53,454 nt of DNA. Origin: Kosakonia oryziphila. GTDB taxonomy: Bacteria; Pseudomonadota; Gammaproteobacteria; Enterobacterales; Enterobacteriaceae. The stretch spans positions 1 through 53,454 of the forward strand of contig NZ_FMBC01000009.1 of the NCBI RefSeq assembly GCF_900094795.1, given 5' to 3'. How positions within the stretch are numbered: position 1 is the first letter of the stretch; the number at the start of each line of letters is the position of its first letter. The position numbers were made by a program, and so were the translations under genes. The notes beneath the pieces were generated by a model. It worked only from the letters and a program-made list of their open reading frames with translations, had not been told where the DNA came from and searched no databases. Below, piece by piece: positions 1 through 7,860 of this stretch.

Positions 1-84
1 TGGCGTCCAGCCCTTGTCATCTGCCCTCCGGTTCGCCGATTTCAGCGGGGACTCAACCCCGTCGCTTCAGCCTTTTTGTTCGTC
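1..84 (-). repeat. Inverted, edge-truncated copy of the 218-bp repeat
   Basis: Read on the minus strand, this segment matches the first part of the repeat copy at 1348-1565, including the shared ccccgctgaaatcggcgaac core and the 'ggctgaagcga' stretch before it. Only the beginning of the unit is present because the window starts inside it. It points toward the two direct copies at 1011 and 1348, so the small gene at 498-944 is bracketed by inverted copies. The similarity is read directly; the origin of the family is not known to me. Confidence 0.75.
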
Positions 85-437
85 GAAGGAAAGGCGTCGC
101 TGTAGGAAAATGCCTGGTGGCGTTAATGCTTACTGGGCTTGCCTGGCTCGCAGGCACCCTGAATTTGGATGCCTTTATGCACTAATTTTGCGAAGCTGCT
201 TCCGGGAATGGTAATTCCTTCATCAAGTTAGCTATAATCTCTTGCCGCCTGTACGTGTTAGTTCTATGTTCTTTCCGCGCCTGCAAAATCAGGCGTCGGG
301 TTTAGCATCCTGATTAACCTTATCGGCGACATTTTACTGTCGAGCGTTCTGTCTCATCTCAATGGTGGGCTGAGCGGGGGCACCGCAAGGTGCGCCGGTT
401 TCCGATAAGGCCGGTAATGCTAACTCCGTTCAGCCTG
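85..437 (+). other. Untranslated leader-like stretch of a satellite-phage remnant, no convincing gene
   Basis: I see no convincing coding frame here. A TATAAT box at 233-238 lies about 260 bases upstream of the next gene, without a good -35. The rest is rich in short inverted motifs, such as paired 'gcctgg' and 'aggcgtcgg' type stretches. From memory, this layout of a long structured leader, a hairpin and a small gene resembles the immunity/early regions of P4-type satellite prophages. That assignment is an inference. Confidence 0.35.
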
Positions 438-475
438 CCACCAGTGAAATTAGCATTTCCGGTGGTGGTGTTTTT
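438..475 (+). terminator. Attenuator-like hairpin before the small phage-type gene
   Basis: The arms CCACCA (438-443) and TGGTGG (463-468) enclose an inner GAAAT/ATTTC pairing and are followed by TG and five Ts (471-475). This has the form of an intrinsic terminator, lying just 23 bases before the start codon at 498. Termination here would control readthrough into the gene, as in phages whose immunity works by early termination. Confidence 0.55.
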
Positions 476-497
476 ATCACTTATCGGAGGCTGCCTT

Positions 498-944
498 ATG
501 GCTACAATCTCAACCCTGACTCACGGCTTATTTACCTCGCCGTTCAGCCACTGCACGGATTTCACCGAGCTTGCGGATAACTGCGAGCGTTTTGCCGAAG
601 CGCTGGCGGAATGCGACGATCCACAACAGAAAATGGCGCTCTGCGGCAGGCTTTCTGCCTGTCTTAACCTACTGCAACCTACGCTTCTCGATCCTGTTCC
701 GGAATATTTAAAAGCCAGTCTGACTGTTGAGCATTTTCCTGGTCGTTTCCCGCTATTTGAGCCAGAAGCCGACCAACTATGTGGCTACTGTCAGACGCTG
801 ACACAACTGCTGATGAGCGGCACGCTCGCGCCTGAACCTGAAAGCGTCGTGCGGGATTTGCTCTACAGGCTGGTCGATTTTTTTGCCGATACAATGAAAG
901 CACCGCGCTGGTTAAAACAGGGTGACACGATTATCGAACTCTGA
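498..944 (+). CDS. Small hypothetical protein of satellite-phage (P4-like) type
   Basis: This gene encodes 148 residues. I chose the start at 498 because GGAGG (486-490) sits at correct spacing. An upstream in-frame ATG at 390 would place the hairpin of 438-475 inside the coding region and gives an unlikely N-terminus. The protein is acidic, mostly helical in appearance and rich in Leu and Cys. It has no signal peptide, membrane span or enzyme motif that I recognise. Its composition and position resemble the small accessory proteins of P4-type satellite prophages, but I cannot name the family. No integrase, capsid or replication gene is visible beside it, so the element is either a remnant or continues left of the window. 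Confidence 0.55.
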   Translation: MATISTLTHGLFTSPFSHCTDFTELADNCERFAEALAECDDPQQKMALCGRLSACLNLLQPTLLDPVPEYLKASLTVEHFPGRFPLFEPEADQLCGYCQTLTQLLMSGTLAPEPESVVRDLLYRLVDFFADTMKAPRWLKQGDTIIEL

Positions 945-1010
945 AATGGTTCCCTCTGTTTTGTTCTGTTCTTACAGCGATACCGGCTTATGTATGGATA
1001 AAGGTGCTAA

Positions 1011-1228
1011 AGCGAGAAGTTGAGTCCCCGCTGAAATCGGCGAATCGAAGAGTGAACGACAAGGTCTGGACGCCAAGGATGGCGGCCAGAGGCGAACCGA
1101 GACACGACGTCGAGTTGAGCCGACCGCGGTCGGGCACTTGGGAGATGAGCGTAGTGCGCAGCACCGATTTCCCGCGGGGCCGCGGGGATTGATAAGGGGA
1201 GCGCGGTAGCTCCCCTTATCCCGTTCAC
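1011..1228 (+). repeat. 218-bp structured repeat, direct copy 1
   Basis: This unit has the same length as the copy at 1348-1565. It differs mainly in the first 75 bases and appears identical from about 1078 to its end. It ends in a perfect 12-bp hairpin (GATAAGGGGAGC / GCTCCCCTTATC, loop GCGGTA, 1191-1220) followed by CCCGTTCAC. Several GC-rich inverted motifs precede this (ccgcggtcgg, cccgcggggccgcgggg). Open frames across it on both strands look like by-products of GC-rich repeat DNA. The two-copy arrangement fits a mobile intergenic or structured-RNA repeat. Confidence 0.8.
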
Positions 1229-1347
1229 GGGAGATAAAGCGTAAGTATCTGCCAGCCTTCTGGTGAACGGAATAATTCCACAATATTCCCAATATTCCCA
1301 ACATGCCCGGCAGCGACACCGTTTCCCACAACGAACAAAAAGGCTGA

Positions 1348-1565
1348 AGCGAGAAGTTGAGTCCCCGCTGAAATCGGCGAACCGGAGGGCAGATGACAAG
1401 GGCTGGACGCCAGGGATGGCGGCCAGAGGCGAACCGAGACACGACGTCGAGTTGAGCCGACCGCGGTCGGGCACTTGGGAGATGAGCGTAGTGCGCAGCA
1501 CCGATTTCCCGCGGGGCCGCGGGGATTGATAAGGGGAGCGCGGTAGCTCCCCTTATCCCGTTCAC
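1348..1565 (+). repeat. 218-bp structured repeat, direct copy 2
   Basis: This is the second direct copy, ending in the same 12-bp hairpin (1528-1557) and CCCGTTCAC. The preceding bases (about 1330-1347, acgaacaaaaaggctga) are also shared with the inverted copy at the window start. The repeat unit may therefore begin earlier than the part shared by all three copies. The long identical 3' part between copies 1 and 2 suggests recent duplication or gene conversion. Confidence 0.8.
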
Positions 1566-1596
1566 TGCATAATGGTTTACAGGAACTCCTGCACGC

Positions 1597-1738
1597 CTGG
1601 TGAACGGAACCTTTCCACGATATTCCAAAAACCCCGTTGTTCTGGTGAACGGAACCATTCCACGATCCTTCCAAAAATGCCGTTCTTCAGGTGAACGAAA
1701 CCATTCCACAATATTCCCAAAACGCCGGAAACATTCCA
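1597..1738 (+). repeat. Tandem 45/46-bp repeat, about three units
   Basis: A GGTGAACGGAACCATTCCAC-type core recurs with its TGAAC at 1601, 1646 and 1692, that is with periods of 45 and 46 bases. A further isolated copy starts near 1262. The sequence between cores is itself similar from unit to unit (TTCCAAAAA-CCGTT), so the whole unit repeats. No coding function is supported, because the 45/46 spacing breaks any frame. It lies just downstream of the fhlA stop codon. Confidence 0.7.
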
Positions 1739-1773
1739 CAAATACGCATGGATATGTTGAGTGTTTTTTCAGC

Positions 1774-3849
1774 TTAACATAGTGCATCTTTATTAATACC
1801 TAAACGTTTCATGCGCGAAAGCAGAGTGGTGCGTTTAAGCCCCAGCCGCTGCGCTGCGCCTTTTGGCCCGGCGACCACACCATTGGTTTCGCGCAGCACG
1901 CGAACAATCAACTGATACTCATCTTCGCCTTCGCGTGCCACTTCAGCAGGCTCCGCTACCGGCTGAGACGGAACGGTGATTTCCGGCAGCGAAAGTTGCA
2001 ACACATTGCCGTGCGTCAGCAGCACCGCCCGTTCGATGACATTCTCCAGCTCGCGCACATTGCCCGGCCACTCCATGGCACTCAGCACGCGTAACGTTTC
2101 CGCCGGAATACTGTCGATACAACGGCCCATTTTGCGAGCAATTTTAAAGGTGAAGGCTTTCACCAGCAGCGGAATGTCTTCCGGCCGTTCGCGCAGCGGC
2201 GGCAGATGAATCGGGAAGACATTGAGCCGGTAGTAAAGATCGCTGCGGAACTCGCGATCGGCGACCATCTGTTTCAGATCGCGGTTGGTGGCGGCGATCA
2301 GCCGCACGTCGGTCTGGATAAGCTTATTACTGCCGAGCCGCTCGAACTCCTGCTCCTGCAACACACGCAGCAGCTTCGGTTGCAGCTCCAGCGGCATATC
2401 GCCCACTTCATCGAGAAACAGCGAGCTTTTATCCGCCAGCTCGAAGCGGCCAATCCGCTGGGTGCTGGCACCGGTAAACGCGCCGCGCTCGTGACCAAAG
2501 AGATCGCTTTCCAGCAGCCCGGCGGGCATGGCGGCGCAGTTCATCTTCACCATTCGTCGGCTATTGCGAGCGCTGAGATTATGGATCGCGCGGGCAATCA
2601 GCTCCTTGCCGGTGCCGGTTTCGCCGAGGATCAGCACCGTGCTGTTGCTTTGCGCCACCATCTCAACCTGTTTCAGCACGCTGAACATCGCCTGACTGCG
2701 GCCAATGATTTCGCCAAACTCGCTATCGACATTATTTAGCTGCTCAGTCAGCGCCAGGTTTTCATCCACCAGCCGCTCTTTCAGGCGGTGAATTTCCTGG
2801 TAAGCCAGCGCGTTATCCACGGCGATGGCAATGCGTTCGGCAATCTGGCGCAGCAGCTTGAGATTTGCCTGGGTAAACACCTCTTTCTGGCACTGCGCCA
2901 GTTTCAGTACGCCAAGCAGATTTTTGCCGGACATCAGCGGCAGCAGGCACAACGTCTGGATCTGATTACCCCAGGTTTCAAACAGCATCCGCTCGTAGGG
3001 CGCGAGTTTGTCGCGCTCATGCAGATTCAACAGCAGCATCTCTTTACTGCGGAACACCCGTTCGGTCAGCGTTCCCTCTTCGTCGGCTTCCTGAATCTCA
3101 TGCTTCGGATTCAGTTCATCTTTGTAGTGCGTCGAATAGATAGTCAGCTTGCCTTTGCGGCTACCGCGTAGCACCAGACTGATGGCATCGATGCCGAAAT
3201 AGTAGTGGATCTCTTTTGCCACCTCGCTGACCAGCTCGTCCATGTGCAGCCGCGAGAGCACCGCATTGGTGATGGCCACCAGAACGCGGAAATCGTCCCG
3301 CTCCTGACATAATAACTGGTAATCCGGCGTCTGGTTGTCACGGCTCTGGAGTTGCTCGACGACCACGGCGACGATTTGCGCCAGCGTGTGCAAGCGTTCG
3401 CTCTCTTTATCGCTCCACGGTTGCCCATCGTGGCGAAAAAATTCGCAGCCGCCGAAAATTTGCCCCTCCGCCGCCAGCGGCAGCAAGCAGTAGTGCGCAA
3501 ACGGTGGATAGAGCTGGTTCTGCTTCAGCGCAGGCCAGGTTTCCGCAAAAGTGGTCTCGCTGCAATAGAGTGCCTGCGGGTGGGAAAGAATGTGCCTGAC
3601 CGGCCCACTGGCCAGCAGTAAATGATCCTCATAAATTGCATTGTTTGCAGGGGCGTTGACGGCGTAGCGGCTGGCGCTGTGGCTGTCTGCATGCCACAGT
3701 ACGATCGCCGCGCTATCTGCGAGTGCCGCCTGGCGGGTCAGCCGGGCCAGCGTTTCGCTGAGTGACGCCATATCCGGCTGTTGTAACAAAACACGGGTGA
3801 TATCGAACAACCCCTGTTGTCCGAGATCGCTCATCGGTGTATACGACAT
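1774..3849 (-). CDS. fhlA: Formate hydrogenlyase transcriptional activator FhlA
   Basis: This sigma-54-dependent activator senses formate and switches on the hyc, hyp and hydN-fdhF transcription units. The protein has 691 residues if started at MSYTPMSDLGQQG, the conserved E. coli start; in-frame ATGs two and seven codons upstream are possible. Two GAF-type sensory domains (about 20-170 and 200-345) precede the AAA+ domain. That domain shows Walker A GETGTGKE, the sigma-54-contacting GAFTGA loop and Walker B SSLFLDEVGDM. A Fis-type helix-turn-helix ends the protein (GPKGAAQRLGLKRTTLLSRM). Full length relative to E. coli. It lies about 50 bases downstream of hypE on the same strand. Its downstream side borders the repeat-rich mobile remnant instead of the ygbA-mutS neighbours I recall from E. 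coli. Confidence 0.96.
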   Translation of the reverse strand: MSYTPMSDLGQQGLFDITRVLLQQPDMASLSETLARLTRQAALADSAAIVLWHADSHSASRYAVNAPANNAIYEDHLLLASGPVRHILSHPQALYCSETTFAETWPALKQNQLYPPFAHYCLLPLAAEGQIFGGCEFFRHDGQPWSDKESERLHTLAQIVAVVVEQLQSRDNQTPDYQLLCQERDDFRVLVAITNAVLSRLHMDELVSEVAKEIHYYFGIDAISLVLRGSRKGKLTIYSTHYKDELNPKHEIQEADEEGTLTERVFRSKEMLLLNLHERDKLAPYERMLFETWGNQIQTLCLLPLMSGKNLLGVLKLAQCQKEVFTQANLKLLRQIAERIAIAVDNALAYQEIHRLKERLVDENLALTEQLNNVDSEFGEIIGRSQAMFSVLKQVEMVAQSNSTVLILGETGTGKELIARAIHNLSARNSRRMVKMNCAAMPAGLLESDLFGHERGAFTGASTQRIGRFELADKSSLFLDEVGDMPLELQPKLLRVLQEQEFERLGSNKLIQTDVRLIAATNRDLKQMVADREFRSDLYYRLNVFPIHLPPLRERPEDIPLLVKAFTFKIARKMGRCIDSIPAETLRVLSAMEWPGNVRELENVIERAVLLTHGNVLQLSLPEITVPSQPVAEPAEVAREGEDEYQLIVRVLRETNGVVAGPKGAAQRLGLKRTTLLSRMKRLGINKDALC

Positions 3850-3900
3850 ATTGCTCATCCAGGAACACACTCGCAGGTGTGAAAAAATAAAAACAAAAAA

Positions 3901-4911
3901 TTAGCAAATACGCGGCAACGGTTCCGCGTGGGGTAAATCCAACAGGCGTTTAACGCCGTACAGCCCCGCCAGGCGTACGCCCTGACGTTCAACCACTTCA
4001 CCAATCATTGCCGCCTCTGCACCAAGTGGGTGAGCGTGTAAACGTGACAGCGCCTGCTCTGCGGCCTCGCGCTGTACGGCAATCACCAGTTTGCCTTCGT
4101 TGGCAAAGTTCAGCGCTTCCAGCCCCAGTAACTCGCAGACGCCGCGCACCGCTGGTTTCACCGGTAACATGGATTCGTTGAGTTCGATACCGAAGCCACA
4201 GGCAGCGGCAAACTCATGCACCACCGCATTAACGCCACCGCGCGTAGCATCGCGCAGTGCTTTCACGCCGGGAAGATTGTGCAAGGTGGCGATTAACGGC
4301 GTCAGCACTGCGCAATCGCTGGACAACTCCCCGTCCAGCCCCAGCCCTTCGCGCAAATTAAGGATCGTTGCGCCATGATCGCCCAGCGTGCCGCTTGCCA
4401 GCAGTACGTCGCCCGGTTGCAGCGACTGCGCCGCCCAGTGAATCGAACGCGGAATCGCGCCAATCCCGGCGGTATTAATAAAAAGCTTATCTGCCGCGCC
4501 GCGCTGCACCACTTTGGTATCACCGGTCACAATCGCGATATCGGCTGCGCGGGCGGTGGCGGCCATGCTGTCGACAACGGTTTTCAGCGTCGCCATCGGC
4601 AGGCCTTCTTCAAGGATAAATCCGCAGGAGAGATAGCGCGGAGTCGCGCCGCTGACGGCGATGTCGTTGGCGGTGCCGCACACCGCAAGCTTGCCAATAT
4701 TGCCGCCAGGAAAGAACAGCGGATCGATAACATAACTGTCGGTGGAGAACGCCAGCCTGTCGCCGCTGGCGGCCAGCGCAGTCAGATCCAGCCGCGCCTG
4801 ATCTTCCTGTTCCGCCAGCCACGGGTTGGCAAACGCCTCCATAAAGAGCTGGCTGATAAGTTGCTGCATCGCCTGGCCGCCGCTGCCGTGGGCGAGTTGG
4901 ACTTCATTCAT
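3901..4911 (-). CDS. hypE: Hydrogenase maturation protein HypE (carbamoyl dehydratase)
   Basis: HypE accepts a carbamoyl group from HypF on its C-terminal cysteine and dehydrates it with ATP to a thiocyanate, the source of the cyanide ligands of the NiFe centre. The 336 residues end in the diagnostic PRIC, so the acceptor cysteine is the last residue. The PurM/AIR-synthetase-like ATP fold is visible in GDRLAFSTDSYVIDPLFFPGG and GTANDIAVSGA. It is the last hyp gene and its start overlaps the hypD stop by four bases (ATGA), indicating translational coupling. It acts in the cytoplasm with HypC, HypD and HypF. Confidence 0.97.
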   Translation of the reverse strand: MNEVQLAHGSGGQAMQQLISQLFMEAFANPWLAEQEDQARLDLTALAASGDRLAFSTDSYVIDPLFFPGGNIGKLAVCGTANDIAVSGATPRYLSCGFILEEGLPMATLKTVVDSMAATARAADIAIVTGDTKVVQRGAADKLFINTAGIGAIPRSIHWAAQSLQPGDVLLASGTLGDHGATILNLREGLGLDGELSSDCAVLTPLIATLHNLPGVKALRDATRGGVNAVVHEFAAACGFGIELNESMLPVKPAVRGVCELLGLEALNFANEGKLVIAVQREAAEQALSRLHAHPLGAEAAMIGEVVERQGVRLAGLYGVKRLLDLPHAEPLPRIC

Positions 4912-6029
4912 ACTTCACACTCCTGAGCGCGATACTGATACCAGGCCGCGCAGGCTCCTTCTGAGGAGACCATCAGCGCACCAAAGGCGCTTTGCGGATT
5001 GCAGGTGTTGCCAAACAGCGGGCACTGGTGTGGTTTGCAGCGGCCGGTCAGCACATCGCCGCAGCGGGCGCGCGGATCGTCATACACTTGCTGCACTGCC
5101 GGGCGAAAGTGTGCTTCAGCATCGAACTGCTGATAAGCCTGCGTCAGATGTACGCCGGATTCGCCGATCACCCCCAGCCCGCGCCACTCGCTGTCACCGC
5201 AGACGGCAAACACATCGGCAATCGCCGCCTGTGCCAGTCGGTTGCCTTCATCCGGTACGACGCGGCGGTACTGATTTTCCACCCGGCTTTGTGCGGCGAT
5301 TTTCTGTTCCACCAGCATCACCACGCCCTGCAACAGATCCAGCGGTTCAAACCCGGCAACCACCAGCGGGCGACGAAATTCTTCGGCAATAAAAGTATAC
5401 GCGTCGGTACCGATCACCATGCTGACATGGCCGGGCGCAAGAAAGGCATCAATGCCGTTGTCCGGCTGTTCCAGCAGACTGCGCAGCGTTGGGATCAGCG
5501 TAATGTGCTGGCAGAAAAACCAGAAATTGTTGATGTTGCGGGTTTTGGCCTGCTGAAGCGTAATAGCCGTCGCGGGCATGGTGGTTTCGAAACCGAGGCC
5601 GAAGAACACCACTTTGCGCTGCGGATTTTTTTCCGCCAGCGCCAGCGCATCCATCGGTGAATAGACGATACGTACATCGGCACCACGCGCTTTCGCCTGT
5701 AACAGTGACCCCTTTTTCCCCGGCACACGAATGGCGTCGCCGAAAGTGCAGAAGATCACTTCCGGATGGCTGGCTATCTCCACGCAGGTATCGATGCGCC
5801 CCATCGGTAATACACACACCGGGCAGCCCGGCCCGTGGATAAACTCGATGTTTTCCGGCAGCAGTTGATCGAGGCCGAATTTAAAGATGGCGTGTGTATG
5901 GCCGCCGCACACTTCCATAATGCGCAACGGACGCGCGGCGGTATAGCTAAGATGAGACGCCCGTTCGCGCAGATGGGCAATGAGCTGCATCACCTGTTCC
6001 GGGGCGCGATATTCGTCGACAAAACGCAT
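4908..6029 (-). CDS. hypD: Hydrogenase maturation iron-sulfur protein HypD
   Basis: With HypC, HypD forms the scaffold on which the Fe(CN)2CO unit is assembled before transfer to the hydrogenase large subunit. The protein has 373 residues. The conserved cysteine motifs are present: CGGHTH near residue 41, GPGCPVC near 69-75, and a Cys-rich C-terminal region (DVLTGRCKPHQCPLFGNTC) for the [4Fe-4S] cluster. The GFETT and PGHVS signatures of the family are also there. The start codon shares one base with the hypC stop, and the stop overlaps the hypE start. Confidence 0.97.
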   Translation of the reverse strand: MRFVDEYRAPEQVMQLIAHLRERASHLSYTAARPLRIMEVCGGHTHAIFKFGLDQLLPENIEFIHGPGCPVCVLPMGRIDTCVEIASHPEVIFCTFGDAIRVPGKKGSLLQAKARGADVRIVYSPMDALALAEKNPQRKVVFFGLGFETTMPATAITLQQAKTRNINNFWFFCQHITLIPTLRSLLEQPDNGIDAFLAPGHVSMVIGTDAYTFIAEEFRRPLVVAGFEPLDLLQGVVMLVEQKIAAQSRVENQYRRVVPDEGNRLAQAAIADVFAVCGDSEWRGLGVIGESGVHLTQAYQQFDAEAHFRPAVQQVYDDPRARCGDVLTGRCKPHQCPLFGNTCNPQSAFGALMVSSEGACAAWYQYRAQECEV

Positions 6030-6301
6030 TATTTCTCCTCGCCGTAGAGCAGCGCACCGACATCCGGCTCGACATCAAACATATTTTGCAGCGCCGCCAG
6101 AGTATCGAGCGCTTCGGCTTCGTTGATCACGCTCATGGCAAAACCGACATGCACCAGCACCCACTGGCCGAGACGCGGTTGGCCATGTTCATCGTGGCTA
6201 CCGACCAGCGTTAAATCGACGTCGCGCTGAATGCCGCAAACGTCCACTTTGGCGTGCTGGCCATCAATGGCGCAAATTTGCCCCGGTACGCCTATGCACA
6301 T
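6029..6301 (-). CDS. hypC: Hydrogenase maturation chaperone HypC
   Basis: This small chaperone of 90 residues begins MCIGVPGQI. Cys2 binds the iron of the precursor cofactor and also contacts the hydrogenase-3 large subunit precursor HycE. The family signature [15 protein letters not shown] is in the middle. The gene overlaps hypB by ten bases and abuts hypD, so it lies inside a tightly coupled operon. In E. coli HypC serves mainly hydrogenase 3, which fits the adjacent hyc operon. Confidence 0.97.
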   Translation of the reverse strand: MCIGVPGQICAIDGQHAKVDVCGIQRDVDLTLVGSHDEHGQPRLGQWVLVHVGFAMSVINEAEALDTLAALQNMFDVEPDVGALLYGEEK

Positions 6302-7164
6302 CGTTGCGTCTCCAGCCAGTCGAGCCAGGCGTCCATTCCGTCGCCTTTGGTGGCGGAAACCAGCAGGATCTCAATCTGCGGGTTCACTTCACGGGCATAA
6401 GCGATGCAGCGCTCGACATCGAAATTGAGATATGGCAGCAGATCCACTTTATTCAGCAGCATCAGCGAGGCGGCGGCGAACATGTGCGGATATTTCAGCG
6501 GTTTGTCTTCCCCTTCGGTTACTGACAATACCGCTACTTTATGGCGTTCGCCCAGATCGAAGCTCGCCGGGCACACCAGGTTACCGACGTTTTCAATAAA
6601 CAGAATGCCGCGATCGTCGAGCGGCAGACGCGGCGCAGCATCGGCAATCATCTGCGCATCCAGGTGGCACCCTTTGCCGGTGTTCACCTGAATCGCCGGT
6701 GTGCCGGTAGCGCGAATACGCGCGGCGTCATTGACGGTTTGCTGATCCCCTTCAATAACCGCGCAGGGTACGCGCGCATTCAGGCGCAGCAAGGTTTCTG
6801 TGAGCAGGGTGGTTTTGCCGGAGCCTGGACTGGAGACCAGGTTCAGCACCAGTTGCTGGCGGGCGGCAAAGCGGGCGCGGTTACGGGCGGCGATCTGGTT
6901 ATTTTTATCCAGTACGTCAATTTCTACTTCCAGCATCCGGCGCTGGCTCATGCCCGGCGCGTGGGTGCCAGCTTCCCCATGACCGTAATGCAAATCGCCG
7001 CTACCCGATTGGGTTGGGGTGAACTCACGGGTATTGACACGGGTGATAGTTAGCGCAGGGCGCGCAGCAGGGGCGAACGGTGCGCTGCGAAACGCAGAGT
7101 GCGGGTTATGTTCGTCACCCTCGATATAAAGATTACCGTCCTGACAACCACATGTTGTACACAT
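6292..7164 (-). CDS. hypB: Hydrogenase nickel incorporation GTPase HypB
   Basis: HypB is the GTPase that, with HypA, delivers nickel to the hydrogenase large subunit. The protein has 290 residues. The N-terminus MCTTCGC carries the high-affinity nickel site of the E. coli type (Cys2, Cys5, Cys7). A short linker contains [13 protein letters not shown], a modest histidine content compared with the long His tracts of some HypB proteins. The G domain has P-loop [11 protein letters not shown], the [15 protein letters not shown] switch/metal site and an NKVDLL specificity motif. It starts three bases after the hypA stop with a GAGG ribosome site. Confidence 0.97.
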   Translation of the reverse strand: MCTTCGCQDGNLYIEGDEHNPHSAFRSAPFAPAARPALTITRVNTREFTPTQSGSGDLHYGHGEAGTHAPGMSQRRMLEVEIDVLDKNNQIAARNRARFAARQQLVLNLVSSPGSGKTTLLTETLLRLNARVPCAVIEGDQQTVNDAARIRATGTPAIQVNTGKGCHLDAQMIADAAPRLPLDDRGILFIENVGNLVCPASFDLGERHKVAVLSVTEGEDKPLKYPHMFAAASLMLLNKVDLLPYLNFDVERCIAYAREVNPQIEILLVSATKGDGMDAWLDWLETQRCA

Positions 7165-7167
7165 TGT

Positions 7168-7515
7168 TTACTCCTCAATTTCCAGGCGCTGAATTTGCAT
7201 TCCATCGTCGGCAACGATCTGCAACTGGTCGCTGTGGCATTGTGGGCAGCGGCGAACTCGCTGGGTGAGCAGCGTGACGTACTGCCGACAAGACTCGCAC
7301 CAGCACTCCGCGTGCTGTTGTTCGACGTGCAGTGTACAACCTTCCGCCAGGCTACCACGGCAAACCAGATCAAAACAAAACGTTAAAGCTTCGGTTTCGA
7401 CACAGGAAAATGCGCCCACTTTTAACCAAACGCCGGTTACCCGACGCGCGCCGTTCGCTGTGGCCTGTTGTTCAATAATTTCCAGCGCCCGCTGGCACAA
7501 AGTGATCTCATGCAT
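7168..7515 (-). CDS. hypA: Hydrogenase nickel insertion protein HypA
   Basis: HypA is a 115-residue nickel metallochaperone beginning MHE, where the N-terminal amine and His2 form the nickel site. A structural zinc site is made by two CxxC pairs, CESC and CPQC (about residues 73-76 and 90-93). It works with HypB and SlyD on hydrogenase 3. It is the first gene of hypABCDE, with GGAGG just before the start. Its leader is unusual because a MITE-like element lies between this start and the sigma-54 promoter at 7690-7707. Confidence 0.96.
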   Translation of the reverse strand: MHEITLCQRALEIIEQQATANGARRVTGVWLKVGAFSCVETEALTFCFDLVCRGSLAEGCTLHVEQQHAECWCESCRQYVTLLTQRVRRCPQCHSDQLQIVADDGMQIQRLEIEE

Positions 7516-7539
7516 AATCCCTCCTTATGAGTTGCCGCG

Positions 7540-7690
7540 TTAGAACCTATCTCATTAGGCTATTTTATTTGCTGGTTTGGCCCTGGGCAGTGCTCAAAAT
7601 CCTCACGTACTACCTGTACGCTCCGGTTTTTCCGCGCTGTCCGTGTCCAAACCACCGGCAACAATTACGCCTACTGGGATAGGTTCTTAA
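7540..7690. mobile_element. MITE-like intergenic element with about 20-bp terminal inverted repeats
   Basis: The left end agaacctatctcattaggc (from 7542) and the right end gcctactgggataggttct (to 7687) are imperfect inverted repeats. TTA/TAA at the outer borders is consistent with a short target duplication. The element is about 150 bp and carries no open frame. I recall very similar non-coding repeats as abundant in Klebsiella and Enterobacter genomes. It occupies nearly the whole hypA leader and begins within a base or two of the -12 box of the hyp sigma-54 promoter, so the transcript should start inside it. Confidence 0.8.
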
Positions 7691-7707
7691 TGCAATAAGA
7701 GTGCCAT
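7690..7707 (-). promoter_or_regulatory. Sigma-54 promoter of the hyp operon
   Basis: On the minus strand the sequence reads TGGCAC, five bases, TTGCA, with exactly ten bases between the GG and GC doublets. This is the full consensus. It faces hypA but is about 175 bases from its start codon because of the intervening MITE-like element. Confidence 0.85.
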
Positions 7708-7730
7708 GAATGATTTTGACACTGTGACGA

Positions 7731-7760
7731 TGTCGAACCTGTCGAGATGACACGTCGAAA
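7731..7760. promoter_or_regulatory. FhlA-type upstream activator site between hyp and hyc
   Basis: Repeated TGTCGA half sites include TGTCGAGATGACA (7740-7752) followed by CGTCGAAA. Nearly the same arrangement recurs at 8336-8369 and, as a perfect palindrome, upstream of hydN at 22841-22866. All three places are where FhlA is known or expected to act. The site lies between the two divergent sigma-54 promoters and could serve both. Confidence 0.75.
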
Positions 7761-7807
7761 TTAGCAAATATCTTTATTTATTCCTTTAACAATCAATGCA
7801 TTAAATT

Positions 7808-7825
7808 TTGGCATGGATGATGCTT
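7808..7825 (+). promoter_or_regulatory. Sigma-54 promoter of the hyc operon
   Basis: TTGGCAT at 7808-7814 and TGCTT near 7821-7825 place the GG and GC doublets exactly ten bases apart. The promoter lies 36 bases upstream of the hycA start and about 50 bases from the FhlA-type site at 7731-7760. Confidence 0.8.
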
Positions 7826-7860
7826 TACCGCCGTTGTTTCAATTAATCAGGTAAGCAGAC

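Noticed and set aside
390-497. N-terminal extension of the small phage-type gene from ATG 390
   Set aside because: It would read through the terminator-like hairpin, and a good ribosome site fits the ATG at 498.
1-1565. Retron-type inverted repeats around a small gene
   Set aside because: No reverse transcriptase is visible and the repeats are too long and too similar to other stand-alone repeat copies. I cannot exclude relevant genes left of the window.
1597-1738. Possible CRISPR array in the 45/46-bp repeats
   Set aside because: The sequence between the conserved cores is itself similar from unit to unit, there are only about three units, and no cas genes are present.
972-1787. Long minus-strand open frame (271 codons) over the repeats, with other long frames on both strands
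   Set aside because: It runs through the 218-bp repeats and the 45/46-bp array, whose spacing shifts frame, lacks a ribosome site and has low-complexity Arg/Pro/Ser composition typical of chance frames in GC-rich repeats.
2206-2739. Open frame of 177 codons antisense to fhlA
   Set aside because: It lies wholly within the well-conserved fhlA gene on the opposite strand; such antisense frames are frequent in GC-rich DNA and it has no recognisable domain.
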